A stretch of DNA of 64,000 nt from Gari tellinella (lineage: Eukaryota > Mollusca > Bivalvia > Cardiida > Psammobiidae), in the NCBI GenBank assembly GCA_922989275.2, contig OV277870.1, positions 47,612,356-47,676,355 of the forward strand, given 5' to 3'. Position 1 is the first letter of the stretch. Each line of letters opens with the position of its first letter. The position numbers and the translations under genes were made by a program. Under the pieces are notes generated by a model. It was not told the DNA's origin, did no database searches, and saw nothing but the letters and a program-made list of their open reading frames with translations. Shown in pieces: positions 47,101-62,100 of this stretch.

Positions 47101-50100
47101 AACATAAATACTCCAATAAAAGTAAACTACAAAGTGCTTCTACACAAGATCTTAGGGAGCCTATACGGCCATTAGAACATAAAGATTCACATAGAAGTTT
47201 AATACAAGGTGCTACAACAAAAGGTGTAAGGGAGCCTCAGCCTGTATTAGAAGAGCCTGCAGCTGTAACAGACAAGTCACCTGCCCTAAAGACAACTGGA
47301 AGGAAACCGTTTATCTCATATCAGACAACACATTTTGATCAGTTAAGTAGAGAGAATGCAAAAAAGACATTTGCTTATGATAGAAACCCTGCTGATGGTG
47401 CTGTGAACTTGATCAGTGTACAAGATATAAGTTCAATTGTTTCTCGTGGAAATAAAGACTCTAGTGAAGCCAGTGAAAGTGAATTAAAGGACGAGGAAGG
47501 GTTTTATGTGTATGGCGAGACAGAGTGGGAAAACTATAAGGCAATGACGCGTAAACGGATTCCAGGTAAACTTCTTACTCTACATGAAATAAGGGAGCTG
47601 GAAATGGGTAGAGACAAACATCTGGAAAAGCTGGAAGAACCTGAAGAGTTTGAGGAAATCTTTGTTGACACACAAACAGTAGTAGAAGAGCCTCATTCTG
47701 TTGAGGGGATTATAACCAATAAGGTATGCTTCTTTCTGCTTGTTTTCAAGACATGTTTTGGACTTAGATTTTTGCTACAAATCACCAGGTTAATGTTTAT
47801 TGGACGGGTTGCTTTAAAGCTTAATACTTGTGATAGGGTGCTGAAATTTTATATGGAGATTCATTTGGGAACAAACATTGATGCTATGAAGTTTGAATTT
47901 AAAAATAATTTTAATATTTGTTTTTAACATGTTTTGGACATAGGTTTTTCAACTACAATCACCAGGTTAAGTTTTTTTGGACGGGTTCTTTAAAAATTTA
48001 ATTTGTGTGCAAGGGTGCAGAAATTTTGTATGAAGATTCATTAGGGAATCAACATTGGTGCTATGAAGTTGGAATTAAAAATGATTTTAATTTATGTCAG
48101 TTTTTTACTTGTTTATTTTTTGCTACAAATCACCAGGTAAAAGTTTTTCGGACGGCTGGTTTTAAAGTTAATAATTGTGGTAGGATGCTGATATTTTGTA
48201 TTGAGATGTATTTTATGTATTTAAATCTTAATATTTGTTTTTATTCAATTTTTTAGGTGTTTTGAACTTGGGTTTTTTGCTACAAACACCAGCCAAGTTA
48301 AAGTTTTTTGGACAGGTTATGTTAAAGTGGGTCATTTCCGGAAACAGTCAAGGTCGTTTAGAGGTCAAATAGGCTGAATTCAAGTCGTGTGGCCATAACT
48401 TTGGAACTACATGTTATAGATGCTGCATATTTGGCATGGTTACTCAAATCAAGAAGCTCTAGAATGCATTACAACTTAACCCATATCCTGCTGCAAAATC
48501 GTCTGCTTTGATATTGTCGTCTGCAAAATTTGTTAAATTTATATTTAAAGATTTTTAAATTAAAGAAATTTAAATACTAGTGTCAAACAGTTTGGTTTCC
48601 AGATCAGACGCCGCGATTGCAAAAATCAGTGAAGTCACGATTAGCAGGATAAGGGTTAAATCAAGTCAGACAAAGTTCAAGATCATTTTGAGGTGTCACA
48701 CCAGGGATAACATATTTTAATAAATTCAAGGCCCCAACTTACTTAAGACTAAGACTCCCCAATCATTTAATAATCTTTCTAAACTGAAAATTGAATTGTT
48801 TTCTATGCAACATGTTTTTAGACTTAACTATTAAACAGGCGAGCATCAGGTGGCTTTGACACCCATTTCTGGTTTTAAGAGATCTGGCTTCTTCAGTTAA
48901 TGGTTGCTAAATACAAGATTGACAGTTTATCATTTATGATTTTATTGTTTTCAACAGGCTATAGAGAATCAAGCGAAGATGAGACAAAAGCAACAGAAAC
49001 TGGAGATGAAGAAGATACTTCGATCTAAATCTCCCGAGGAGTCCATATCCAAACTGTTCCAGGAGAAGAGAACGGTTGACTTTAACGATGAACTCAGGTG
49101 TTATGTAGACGCCTGTGTATCATGTGGCTTGGTGAGTAATTGTAATCCTTTATTTCTGAACCCATTATGCTATAGCATGTTTCTAGTTTAGAAGACAGGT
49201 AACCACTTTAACCCTTTACCTGATAGCCTTTTTTCTAGTATTGAAGATAGATGACTACTTAAAGCAGGTTGGAAGTAAAGCAGAATGCGCCTGAAGGCGC
49301 ATTCTGCTTTACTTTCAGTCTGCTTTAAGATATCCTGTGTTAAAATATAGAAAATATTCCCTATGATATATATACTTGACTGATTAAATTGGAACTATTT
49401 TCTTCAGCAGAGGAATATATTATATTCGCTAAAAGGCGCTTCTATTGGGGAAAGGGTTAAGCTACCATTACCTAGGTAGAAAATAGACAATACTTCTTAT
49501 GATACATATTCATGTCTGTAAAATGTAACTATTTTCTTGAATAGAGGAATAATTGAAAGGCATAAAAATGTTTATAGGTAATCCACGTTTGTCTGTAGTC
49601 TATATTGTTTTTCAGTTGGACAATGCCATTTCAACAGTACAGTATTACAGACTTGGCTTCCAGCGAGCTAGACATGTGATCCCTATAACAGATGTGGGCA
49701 CATACAACTTGTTACTCAGAGGACTCACTAAACTGGCTGAGGAGAAGGTAATCATCGTAGGAAGTTTAGCTGAAACCCATTACTCCATAAGCCCGTTTCT
49801 AGTATTAAAAGCAGCTGATCACTTAAAATAGGTTGAAAGTAAAGCAGAATGCATTTGATAGCAATCTGGTTTTCTTTCAGTCTGCTTTAAGCTACTTTCT
49901 ACTAGAATTCATGAAATGTTTGTTTATTGATTCATGATTGTATAAATTGGAATTTTTTTTCTCAGTGGAGGAATAAATTAAATGCATAAATATGCCAATA
50001 TGAAATTCTGAAATACCAGTAACACCTGCTAAAAGTGTATATTGACACATTTTGAGACAATTGTAATGAATAGTAACATCATAGGGATTTAGGCAGACAT

Positions 50101-53100
50101 TAAGATAGTATTCTAGACAATACTTCCCTTATGTTGATCCTTTGTTCTGACTTTACTGTATTTACTTATGTTTTCAGGGCTCAACACTAGAAAGGACGCG
50201 GGCAGTGTTCTCATGGATCAGAGAGGATGGTCTAAAGCCCAACGCAGAGTCCTTCTGTCTGTGCCTGGCCAGTATCGGTCTGAAGTCTGAATATGATCTC
50301 ATGATGGCCTCATTCATAGTTAAGGATATGAGAGCTATGGTAAGTGCCTTGTGTCTATTTGAACAAAACTGTTAACTCATTACCCCATAGCCTGTTTCTA
50401 GTTTTGAAGACAGGGGACTACTTAAAGCAGGTTGAAATTAAAGCAGAATGTGCCTAAAGGCGCATTCTGCTTTACTTTCAGCTTGCTTTAAGCTACCATC
50501 TGCTAGGATATAGAACACATTTCTTATGGTGTATATTCATTACAGTATAAATTATAACTATTTTCTTCAATTGAGTAATACATTAAAGGCATAAAATGGC
50601 ATATTTATTGGGTTATCCTCCATAGCCAAAAATAAAAATCTTCTTAGACCCTGATGATGGTTATGCTCTTTTATTAGCTCACCTGGCACGAAGTGCCAAG
50701 GTGATCTTTTAGGATCGCTGAATGTCCGTCGTCCGTCCGTCTGTCCGTTCACAATTGTTCGTTAACACTCTAGCGCCTACAAATTTCATCCGATCTTCAT
50801 GAAACTTCATGACAATGTTTGTCTTGATAAAATCTAGGTCAAGTTTGAATGTGGGTCATGTCCGGTCAAAAACTAGGTCACTAGGTCAAATCATAGAAAA
50901 ACCTTGTTAACACTCTAGAGGATACAAATCTCAATGGATCTTAATGAAACTTGGTCAGGATGTTTACCTCATTGATATCTAGGTCAAGTTCGAATGTGGG
51001 TCATGTCCGGTCAAAAACTAGGTCACTAGGTCAAATCATAGAAAAACCTTGTTAACACTCTAGAAGCTACAAATCATAATGGATCTTAATGAAACTTAGT
51101 CAGAATGTTTTCCTCATTGATATCTAGGTCAAGTTCGAATATGGGTCATATCCATCCAAAAACTAGGTCACCAGGTCAAATCATAGAAAAACCTCGTTAA
51201 CACTCTGGAGGCTACAAATCTCAATGGATCTTAATGAAACTTGTTCAGGATCTTTACCTCATTGATATCTAGGTCAAGTTCGAATGTGGGTCATGTCCGG
51301 TCAAAAACTAGGTCACTAGGTCAAATCATAGAAAAACCTTGTTAACACTCTAGAAGCTACAAATCTCAATGGATCTTAATGAAACTTGGTAAGAATGTTT
51401 GCCTCATTAATATCTAGGTCAAGTTCGAATGTGGGTCATGTCCGGTCAAAAACTAGGTCACTAGGTCAAATCATAGGAAAATCTTGTTTACACTCTAAAG
51501 GTTGATTGTGGGTCATGTCCAGTCATAATCTAGGTCACTATAGGTCAAGTTTGCCATGGTGTACCAGGTGAGCGATTTAGGGCCATAGTGGCCCTTGTTT
51601 ATGCTTTTCGGTGGATTACCATGAAATAGCAGTGGATTATCACTTGATAATTTCACTGCTTTAAGCAGTGGGATTAACGCCACACGCGCTTTTATTATGA
51701 ATTTTTCCCCGTAGGGCTCCCCAAAAACGTAGTCAATCGTGTCTTATCGTTAAATTCCGGCAGTCTGATTTGTCGCGTACCACTCAACGGAAGAACACGA
51801 ATCCAAAATCGGGAGCAACGACGTAATACGGATGACGTCAAATCAATAAATCAGTGATGTCATCGTACGGGAAATTGTTTCGTTAATGTGTTCGATGTAA
51901 ACTTGGGGCTCAACACGGGGTAAATCATGTACTTTCGCTTCCACAATTGTCGAACAATTTCGTTTAAAAAGTGGCTTAAAAGCTTAAATAAATAGAATAA
52001 TTGTATTTTTTCAGTATAAGATCGAATTTAATCCATTTCGTGAACATCAGACTGTTATATTTTCACTCAATGGATTAAATTTCTATCTTATACTGAAAAA
52101 AACAATTTTACGGGACATAAAGAAGACATGTCCTCCAGAACTTGTCTTTTATCTTAATTTAACCCCTTCACTGCCATGCCTTACCACGAGTAAACAGCTT
52201 CATAATGTGGCATCTGATCAGGATCCAGACTGTGTGACACTCATTTCAAATTTTCAATATTTAAGTCAAAATGCATAAACTTTGAATTTAACCCTTTCCC
52301 TTATAGAAGCGACTTTTAGCGCATTCATTTTATTCATCCGCTGAAGAAAATAGTTCCAAATTATACCGTAATGAATATATGTCATATTTAATACTTTCCT
52401 TATTCTAGCAGTATATAGCTTAAAGCAGGCTGAAAGTAAAGCAGAATGCGCCTTAGGGCGCATTCTGCTTTACTTTCAGCCTGCTTTAAGTTGTCACATA
52501 TCTTCAATACTAGAAACAATGCTATCAGGTAAAGGGTTAAGAAATAAAAGCAGAGGACAATTGTTTAGAATTGATGACGTCATGGCAGTGAAGGGTAAAA
52601 AAGTTGTGTTTTTATATTTCAGGGTTTTGACATCAAAGATGTGTTTAACCAGTGTACCTTCATGCATAATGAGAGACATAAACTGTTAAAGGTTTGTAGT
52701 CGAGCACATTAATTGTGTTTATCAGATTCAGTATTTCAATGTCTGGTCTAGATCCAAACTATATAGTCAAACATGTGTAAAGCAGAAAGGTAAAAGATCT
52801 TTCTGCAGTCTAAAACTCGTTCACCGCTAAAACTTTTAATGGACAATTCCAGTTTAAACAATAAAGCCATGTTGAGCATTACTAAGTACATAAAGGGCAG
52901 ATAACTCTTGTCACAAAGTATCCTATTTTGACAATAATTGTAACCCTAATATTTATATACATCATGTGTAAGTTAAATCAAAATCCATTAAAGACTGTAG
53001 TTTCTAGATGGTAAAAACTGTTAAATATGGGTTTTTTGACTCATCAAGGGCAGATAATTATTGACTAGTTTGTCCGTTTTAAAAAATGATAACAATTATT

Positions 53101-56100
53101 TGAAAACTAATAGCCATACATAGTTTAAGATTTTTTTTTATCAAAATCCATGCATATTTATAGATACTAGGATGTAAACAATATTAAAATAAAGCATTTT
53201 CTATCATTTCAAAGTACATCAAGGGCAGATAACTCTTGCCACAAGTATCCTTTTTTGACAATAATTGCACACCTTCAAGAACTTTTACTTATAGACATCG
53301 TGTGCAAGTATCATTAAAATCCATTTATAATTGTAGTTGCCAGAGAGTAAAAACAGTTAAATATGGCTTTTTTTACTTATCAAGGGCAGATAAGTCATGA
53401 CTAATTTCTCCGTTTTCAACAACAATCAAATTCATTTGAAAACTAATAGCCATACATAATTCAAGAAAGTTTTTTCAAAATCCATGCATATTTATAGGCT
53501 CTAGTATGTAAACAATACCAAAACAAAGCATTTTCTAGCATTTCTAAGTACATCAAGGGCAGATAACTCTTGTCACAAGTATCCTTTTTTTACAATAATT
53601 GCACACCTGCAAGAACTTGTACTTATAGACATTGTGTGCAAGTATAAACAAAATATGTTGAATACTGTAGTTGCTAGAGTGTAAAAACTGTTAAATATGG
53701 CATTTTTAACACAAAAAGGGCAGATAACTCATAAATTCCTAAAATTTTCTGAAAAAAGTTTGATTTCCCACGGTGCTCCTATGATGACAAATAAGTATAC
53801 CAAGTTTCATCCAAATCTGTTTATCGGTTTCGGAGATACAGTTGCGGACGGAAAACGTGACGGACGCACGCACAGACATTTTTAACACAAAAAGGGCAGA
53901 TAACTCATAAATTCCTAAAATTTTCTGAATTATTTTTGATTTCCCACGGTGCTCCTATGATGACAAATAAGTATACCAAGTTTCATCCAAATCTGTTTAT
54001 CGGTTTCGGAGATACAGTTGCGGACGGAAAACGTGACGCACGCACGCACACACATCCGGACGGACAGACCTAAAACAGTATCCCTCTGCCTTTCGGCAGG
54101 GGATAATAACACAAATTAAGTGTATTTAAGGAAAATAGAAAATGATGTAATGATTTTAAGCATTAGCTCATTGAAGAAAGGGTTGATACATAGTTTATTC
54201 AGAGAACCATGCTTAATGATTTTCATCAGTATAATATTTAACCTCTGAAAAATTGAACCTGGCTTATGGGACTACCTGTCTTATGTATTTTTTTGGTTTC
54301 TCCTGTTGAAAGTCACATAAGACAGTTTTGACTGTAAATAAGTTTTCATTCCAAGACTTTTATTTGTTTCCCAGATTTTCAAGCTGTTGATTCCTGGCTA
54401 CAAACCCAATCCTCCCAAACTTAACGAGCTGTATGAAGGACCCCTCCTGGACAAGCTGAATAATCCTCTACCAGTATCTGAGGTAACCTATCACTACCAA
54501 TCTTGTATCCAAAACTTATAAATACAGTGGAGAATCTGTTATTCTTTCCCGTTTAAACGCAAACGTACGCAAACGCAAAACACTAAAACGTAGAAAAGTA
54601 CAACTTTTTGACAATTGTGATAATTCATGTTTATCTTGGTGGCAAACAGTTTGGAGCCTGATCAGACGCCGGGTTACCCGGCGTCTGATCTGGCTCCAAA
54701 CTGTTTGCACTGCAAATAATAGTTTGAGCGTAAATGCGTTTATTGGGAAAGAATTACGTTTTCTCCACTGTACCATAAGGCAATCTTAAATCAAGATGAA
54801 AGTAAAAACAAAAACGCCTATTACACCAAGGTTTGTTTTTAGTATTGAATGAAGGTTGCTGCTTAAACTAATAAAGCAAGATGAAAGTAAATGGAATCAT
54901 TGTTAAATGCAAGATGAAAGTAAATTTTTACTAATCTTTGAATTGCCAAACATGTATTTAGTTTTATAGAGTACTCATTTGACTCTTTTCATCAGGTAAA
55001 TCTATTGACCACTTTGCCTATCCCTTTGTATAAGTTCCTTTTGGAGCTTTCTACTTTACACATCATCTTGAATTAACCCATTACCCAATATACTGTTTCT
55101 ATTTTTGAAAATAGTTGATTACTTAAAGTAGGTTAAAAGTAAAGCAGAATGCGCCTTAGGGCCTTTCAGCCTGCTTTAAGCTATTATCTGCTAGAATATA
55201 GACAATACTTCTTATGATTCCTATTTGTAACTGTATAAATTGGAACTATTTTCTTCAGTGGATGAATAAATTAAAGGCGTAAAAAAGCATATTTATGGGG
55301 TAATGGGTTAAGCAGTCATCTGCTTTAAACAGGGAAGTTCTTAATTGCTAATTAATGATGTTTATTGTTACAGATGGCCCAGTGTAACTCTCTGGCCGGG
55401 GCTATGACGGCTGATGAGGTGATGAGACAGGCGGAGACACAGTTTTCTAGAGAACTAGACAGCTTTGTTAGGGTGGAATCCATCTACCCACAGTCAAAGC
55501 TCAGTGGCATGTATGTAAGTAAAAGGCACCAATATAATGTGTATTTGGTTTTTGTGTCACCTGCTGTAGGTAGGGGTGACACTCGGGGATAATTTTTCCA
55601 CAATCCAATGACACACTATAATTATGTAAGAGCTATGAACCATTTGCAAGACAAACCCACTTATCAAACTCTTTCCATAAATGTAATTTCATCTGAAAAC
55701 TTCAGTAGAACGGGAATTACAGGCAGAAATAATAATGTTGGAAAGAGGGATATATTGATGTAAGAGTTATGAACCTTGTGCAAGACAATTTCATACATTA
55801 TTCTTTTTCCATTACTGAAACTTCATTTCAAAAGCTTCAGTAATAATCTGCAGGAAACGAAAATGTGGAAAAGTGGAAGTGTCTTGAACAAGGTTCATAA
55901 CTATTGCATCAATACTATGAAAGTTATATATTATATATATTCCCCTTTTCCACATGTTCTTGACAATGTCACTAGACAGGATTAGATAGAGAAATCAGAA
56001 ATTAAATATGTTTTAAAGTTTTGACTTACAACCATTTTTGTCGTACAAAGTTTTATGAAACAGGCCTCTGTAGCTCACTCTCTTACGTGTGAATTCCCAT

Positions 56101-59100
56101 GGGCTTCATACAGTGGAGAATCTGTTATTCTTTCCCGATAAACGCGTTTACGCTAAAACTAGTTTTTCTTGTACAAACAGTTTGAAGCCAGATCAGACGC
56201 CGGGTAACCCGGCGTCTGATCAGGCTCCAAACTGTTTGCCACCAAGATAAACATGAATTATCAGAATTGTCCAAAAGTTGTACTTTTCTACGTTTTAGTG
56301 CTTTGCGTTTGCGTACGTTTGCGTTTAAACGGGAAAGAATAACAGATTCTCCACTGTACTACTTGATTACTAACAACATTACCATTGCAGGAACAAAAAG
56401 TTACTGAAACAGTGGAACATTGGAGGAAGTCGATCAAAGAAGCCTTTATCAAAACACGTAATCTGGCTAAGAAGGAGGCCTTCAGTAAGTGTTGCTGATT
56501 CTATTGCTGTAAAGCATCAAATCTAGTCGAACAACACTCCCTGTTATTTCACATTTAACCCATTCCCCCATAGCCTGTTTCTAGTAATGAAGATATGCGA
56601 CCGCTTAACCCTTTCCCACATAGCCTGTTTCTTGTATTGAATATAGATGTCCTCTTAAAGCAGGTTGAAAGTAAAGCAGAATGCGCCTCAAGCGCATTCT
56701 GCTTTACTTTCAGCCTGCTTTAAGCTATCATCTGCTAGAATATAGAAAATATTTTGTATGATACATATTAATGACTGCATAAATTGAAACTATTTTCTTC
56801 AGTGAATGAATAAACTTAATGTGCTAAAAGGCGCTTCTATGGGGGAAAGGGTTAAAGCAGGTTGAAAGTAAAGCAGAATGCACCTTAAGGCACATTCTAC
56901 TTTACTTTCAGCCTGCTTTAAGCTACCACCTGCCAGTATAGAGAAAATATTTGTAAGGATGCATATTGATTACTGTATAAAGTGGAATTATTTGTTTCAG
57001 TGGAGGAATAAAGTGAATTCGTAAAAAGGTGTATTTATGGGGTAATGAGTTAAAATATACCGTATAGAGGGTTTTTTCTGCTGGGTTTAATTTTCGCTTA
57101 TTTCGCGGTGAATATCAAATCCGCGAAATTTGAAGCCATCACCATCAATAAACATGTCAATCATGTTGCAAGAGGGAAACGAACGCATATCTGCTTCGCA
57201 TGCTATTTCCCTTTGTTCCTGCATAATCACTATGACAAATCAGACATTAAAACGAATAGCACTCTTGAAAACTATTTTTCGATTACCTTATATTGTGATC
57301 GTAGCATAAATCCTATTTCTAATCGCTAGAAACAAAATGAGTAACAAGGGACGTCACTCTACAAGCACACCAGAGACATGAGCACATTCTGTCTTCATAC
57401 CCAGAGTTGTAGATAAGCTTTGTCTTGGAATTGGGTATTACTCCATGGATTTTCAATGAATTGGGTTTTTGAAAAAAACATTGGGTATTGCATTGACCAC
57501 AACCCCATAGTTTCTAATTCGATTGGGTATCCACAGTCCAGAACCCCATGATTTGTAATACAATTCGGTAGGCCTAGTACTACTGTAGGCAAATAAACTT
57601 GGAGGAATTCCTACCGTATTTACTCGAACAGTTCGGACACAAATAACAATTATGCTGTATTTTTTGCTGTCTGAATACATAATAAATTATTTTAGAGGGT
57701 GTCCGAATTCATGGAAAAAGTAACAAATATATCCTTAATGAAGTATTGTTTCCCCTCGTTTTAATATCACCGAACATCAAAACGAATCATCGGCATCTTT
57801 AAACCACGGAAGTATACATGCATGTATGTATATATGCTTTCATATGCTGCTGAAAGTTTGAACAAGCTGTCGGTAAAACGAGGTTACAATCAAAATATAC
57901 ATGATAATCACCTTGAATTCCAGCGCATTCCGCGTATTTTGATGTAAGCACATGAGTGCGCAAGCAAACATAAGTCAGCGTTAGTTAAAGAATGCATGTT
58001 TTTGTTCATTTCGTAACACACACCAGGGGGTTGATTGACATATTGAGTGTAGTTAGATAGTGAAAGTAGCGCTAAAAATAGTTTCCAGACACACGACCCG
58101 ATTTTTAATGCTCTACTCCGATATACGAAACTATCGACAGCTTCCCTATTCCAATGTCAAATAAACAGAAAGAGTGGAACGAATTGAGTGACTCTGTTGT
58201 GAATGCGGACTCAGTATCTAGCTTCCGCATGAAGCTCAGAAATTTGGAATAATTTAGCCATGCGCACTCTCCCCGTCGTGTGAAAGCCATTTTTTGGTGT
58301 CTATGACGCATACAATCAGATTCAGAAAGCTTGTGCATAAATTCTCACAGAAATGAAAAAGACGTCAAAATCATAAATCTAACTTATTCTACTTAAGCAG
58401 TCATCATTATATAGAACGATTCCTGAGAAATGTGCTTCATGATTGCCAATTAAAGATTTTCTGAAATCCGTTCTAAAGATATATCTAGTAGGTATTCCCT
58501 AAAATGTGTGGGACGGAAACTAATTTATGCGATGAACTAATGCCGCGCAGTGGTAATTCGTTAGTGTTCGGTACAGCTCGTAAAAGGCGGGAAAATAATT
58601 CCTTTGTCTTAATTCATCAACCAATGAAACGCGGAATCTCGGACACACCCTCAATATTAAAGTCACATGAAATATACGTCACTATCACAGGTGATTTGTG
58701 GGTGATATCTTCTAGGTAAAACAATCATGGCTGTTAACGCTTTATTCAGAGACTGGCTTTCTACAGTCTCTGCTTTATTGAACAGAAAAGCAAAACCATA
58801 AAAACAGTAGCTAGAGAAAGCCAAAGATAAGTATACGAAGGCACTCCTAATGTGGCAGTTCTCTGACTGTTTATTACAACGGGAAAATAGTGTTGGATGT
58901 GGACATTGTTTATTTAAGATTACGTAATTGCTTATCTCCCAGCACTGGTAAATTGACAATCTTGATAATAACACGCACGGGCGAGCACACTGTTTTGAAC
59001 CGTTTCGATGGTGCGTTGATAACATGTTTTCATGGCAACTCATTCGGACTCCCTCTATGATTTCCGTTAAATTTAGAATCGAGATGCTGTAACAGGTGCA

Positions 59101-62100
59101 CTTTACGTCATCCCGTTTCGAATATGTTCGGCGTTTATCGAACACAGTTCTATATGCAAGTTTTGTTTACACACGCTCAACTAAAGTGAAAGTTAAGTTG
59201 ATACCCGATGAAATTGAAAAACAATTGGGTATTAGTTTGTTTGTTACGCACTCTCTTTTAAATAATTGGGGTTTCTTTTGTTTTTGTTGCGTACTGTCAC
59301 CCGTTAGTTTTGAAATAATTGCGTATTTCACCAATTTTAATTGCGTAAATACGCAGATACGCGCCTTATCTACACCTCTGATACCATATTTTACTTTCAA
59401 CGCCTTTTACTGCCGCGATGTTAAACAACTAACGTCAGCTTTCATTGCTCAAATATGATTTTTTGGTATTTTGACTAACTAAATATTATAATGAGTGTCA
59501 AACAGTTTTGATCGTGATCAGACACCGTGTTACGCTTTTTGCAAATGCATTACTTTGTACTTGGAGTATACGGGTAAAAACAATCAGTTGATAAATGTTT
59601 GTGAACCCATGTCCAGAACACATATCAAACTGTTTGTACAGTGGAGAATCTGTTATTCTTTCCCAATAAACTCGTTTACGCTAAAACTATCATTTACAAT
59701 ACAAACAGTTTGGAGCCAGATCAGATGCCGGGTAACCCGGCGTCTGATCAGGCTCCAAAATGTTTGCCACCAAGATAAACATGAATTATCAGAATTGTCC
59801 AAAATTTGTACTTTTCTACGTTTTAGTGCTTTGCGTACGTTTGCGTTTAAACGGGAAAGAATAACAGATTCTCCACTGCAAGTGAACTCCCAGTAGCGGA
59901 AGTTATTATGTTGCGTGTAATTTTAAATGCCGTGTAATGTATTAAAAAGGTACACAGTGGAGAAGACTTTATTCTTTACAAATAAACGTGTAATGCTAGG
60001 ACACAGCAAACAGTAAGAACTTTGATCAGACGTCCGGTTACAAAAAGCATTTGAGACCGGTGAGACAGTTTATTTTCTTAGTAACATGACATATTTTGCT
60101 CAAAGTTCTCATCATTAGCGAGTTATTAAAAAAAGCAAGTATGAATTTGGCCGTTATCAGTTTGGGGCAAACAATCGGCTGGACGAAAGACCACATATAA
60201 GGACTCTTCACCATAAAGGTGGGAAAGTGGCAGTTTGTTGTTGGGGTGGCGCGACTAGATTGTCAGCTAAATAAACAAAAGCAATTTGGGGATGATTGCC
60301 AGCAATTTAGAGTGTCAATGTTGCGCAATGTTTATTACATGCCAATTAACCCAGAGCATCGACAGCGCTGAGATTGTGAATACCGTAAGTCTTCATGGTT
60401 CGACGCATCGTGCCTTCATTTGTTATACCGGTGTCATATCAAATTTGGACCCCCATAAAAAATGGACCCGGGTCCAAATTTGATAGCGAAATATGGACCC
60501 GCGGGTCCATATTTCGCTATCAAATTTGGACCCCCCCTGTAAAAAATGGACCCCCCCATGCAAAAATTTAGAATGATAAAAAAACATAATAAAAAGTTAA
60601 GAAACAAGAAACCAATGAATATTTTAACCCATTACTCAATAAATATGCCTTTTTACGCCCTTAATTTATTCTTCCACTGAAGAAAATAATCCCAATTTAT
60701 TCAGTCACAAACATTTACTGTATAGGAAATATTTCATGTATCCTAGAAGATGGTAGCTTTACCAATTACCCAATAAATATACCTTTTTACGCCCTTAATT
60801 TATTCTTCCACTGAAGAAAGTAGTTCCTTTTTGTACCATGTATTCCTACATTGAAGAAAATATTTCCATTTTATACAGTCACAAACATTTACTGTATAGG
60901 AAATATTTTATGTATCCTAGAAGATGGTAGCTTAACCCATTACCCAATAAAAATGCCTATTTACGCCCTTAAATTATTCTTCCACTGAAGAAAGTAGTTC
61001 CATTTTGTACAATGTATTCTTACATTGAAGAAAATAATTCCATTTTATACAGTCACAAACATTTACTGTATAGGAAATATTTTATGTATCCTAGAAGATG
61101 GTAGCTTAACCAATTACCCATTAAATATGCCTTTTGATGCCCTTAATTTATTCTTCCACTGAAGAAAGTAGTTCCATTTTGTACAATGTATTCTTACATT
61201 GAAGAAAATAATTCCATTTTATACAGTCACAAACATTTACTGTATAAGAAATATTTTATGTATCCTAGAAGATGGTAGCTTAACCCAGTATCCAATAAAT
61301 ATGCCTTTTTACGCCCTTAATTTAATTGGACCCCCCCCTCCCTTGGCAACACCCAACCATAAGTCATTTGATTTACACATCAATTTAATTCTTTTCCATT
61401 ATTTGTTTTGTTTAAGTAATGTTTTACTCCTTTCCTGAAGTTACTATGCCCTGCAAATTATTTTGGTTGGAGAAGGGGGGTCCAAATTTGATGGCGTAAA
61501 AAATGGACCCCCCTCCCTTTTCAACACCCAACCATAAGTCATTTGATTTACACATCATCTTTAATTCTTTTCCATTCCTTGTTAAGTTTAAGTGATGTTT
61601 TTCTCCTAATCTGAGGTTACTATGTGCTGCAAATTATTTCAATTGGAGAGGGGGGTCCAAATTTGATGGCGTAAAAATTGGACCCCCCTACCATTTCAAC
61701 ACAAAACCATAAGTCATTTGATTTACTTCTTTTCCATTATTTGTTTTGTTTAAGTAATGTTTTACTCCTTTCCTGAAGTTACTATGCCCTGCAAAATATT
61801 TTGGTTGGAGTGGGGGGGGGGGGTTCCAAATTTGATGGCGTAAAAAATGGAACCCCCCCCCCCCCCCCCCCCCCCCCCTTTTCAACACCCAACCATAAGT
61901 CATTTGATTTACACATCAATTTTAATTCTTTTCCATTATTTGTTTTGTTTAAGTAATGTTTTACTCCTTTCCTGGGGGGGGGGGGGGTCCAAATTTGATG
62001 GCGTAAAAATTAGACCCCCCCTCCCTTTTTGACACCCAACTATAAGTCATTTGATTTACACCTCAACTTTATTCTTTTCCATTACATAGTTTTAGTGATG

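Noticed and set aside
47724..47927. Continuation of POLRMT exon 2 as coding sequence
   Set aside because: A good donor GTATGC at 47724 joins in phase with 48958; the extension is a tandem repeat also present untranslated downstream.
58663..59145. A 160-codon minus-strand frame in POLRMT intron 9
   Set aside because: No recognisable domain, low-complexity composition and no splice or promoter context.
61688..62032. Glycine- and proline-rich frames over the G/C tracts
   Set aside because: They are translations of homopolymer runs in a tandem array.
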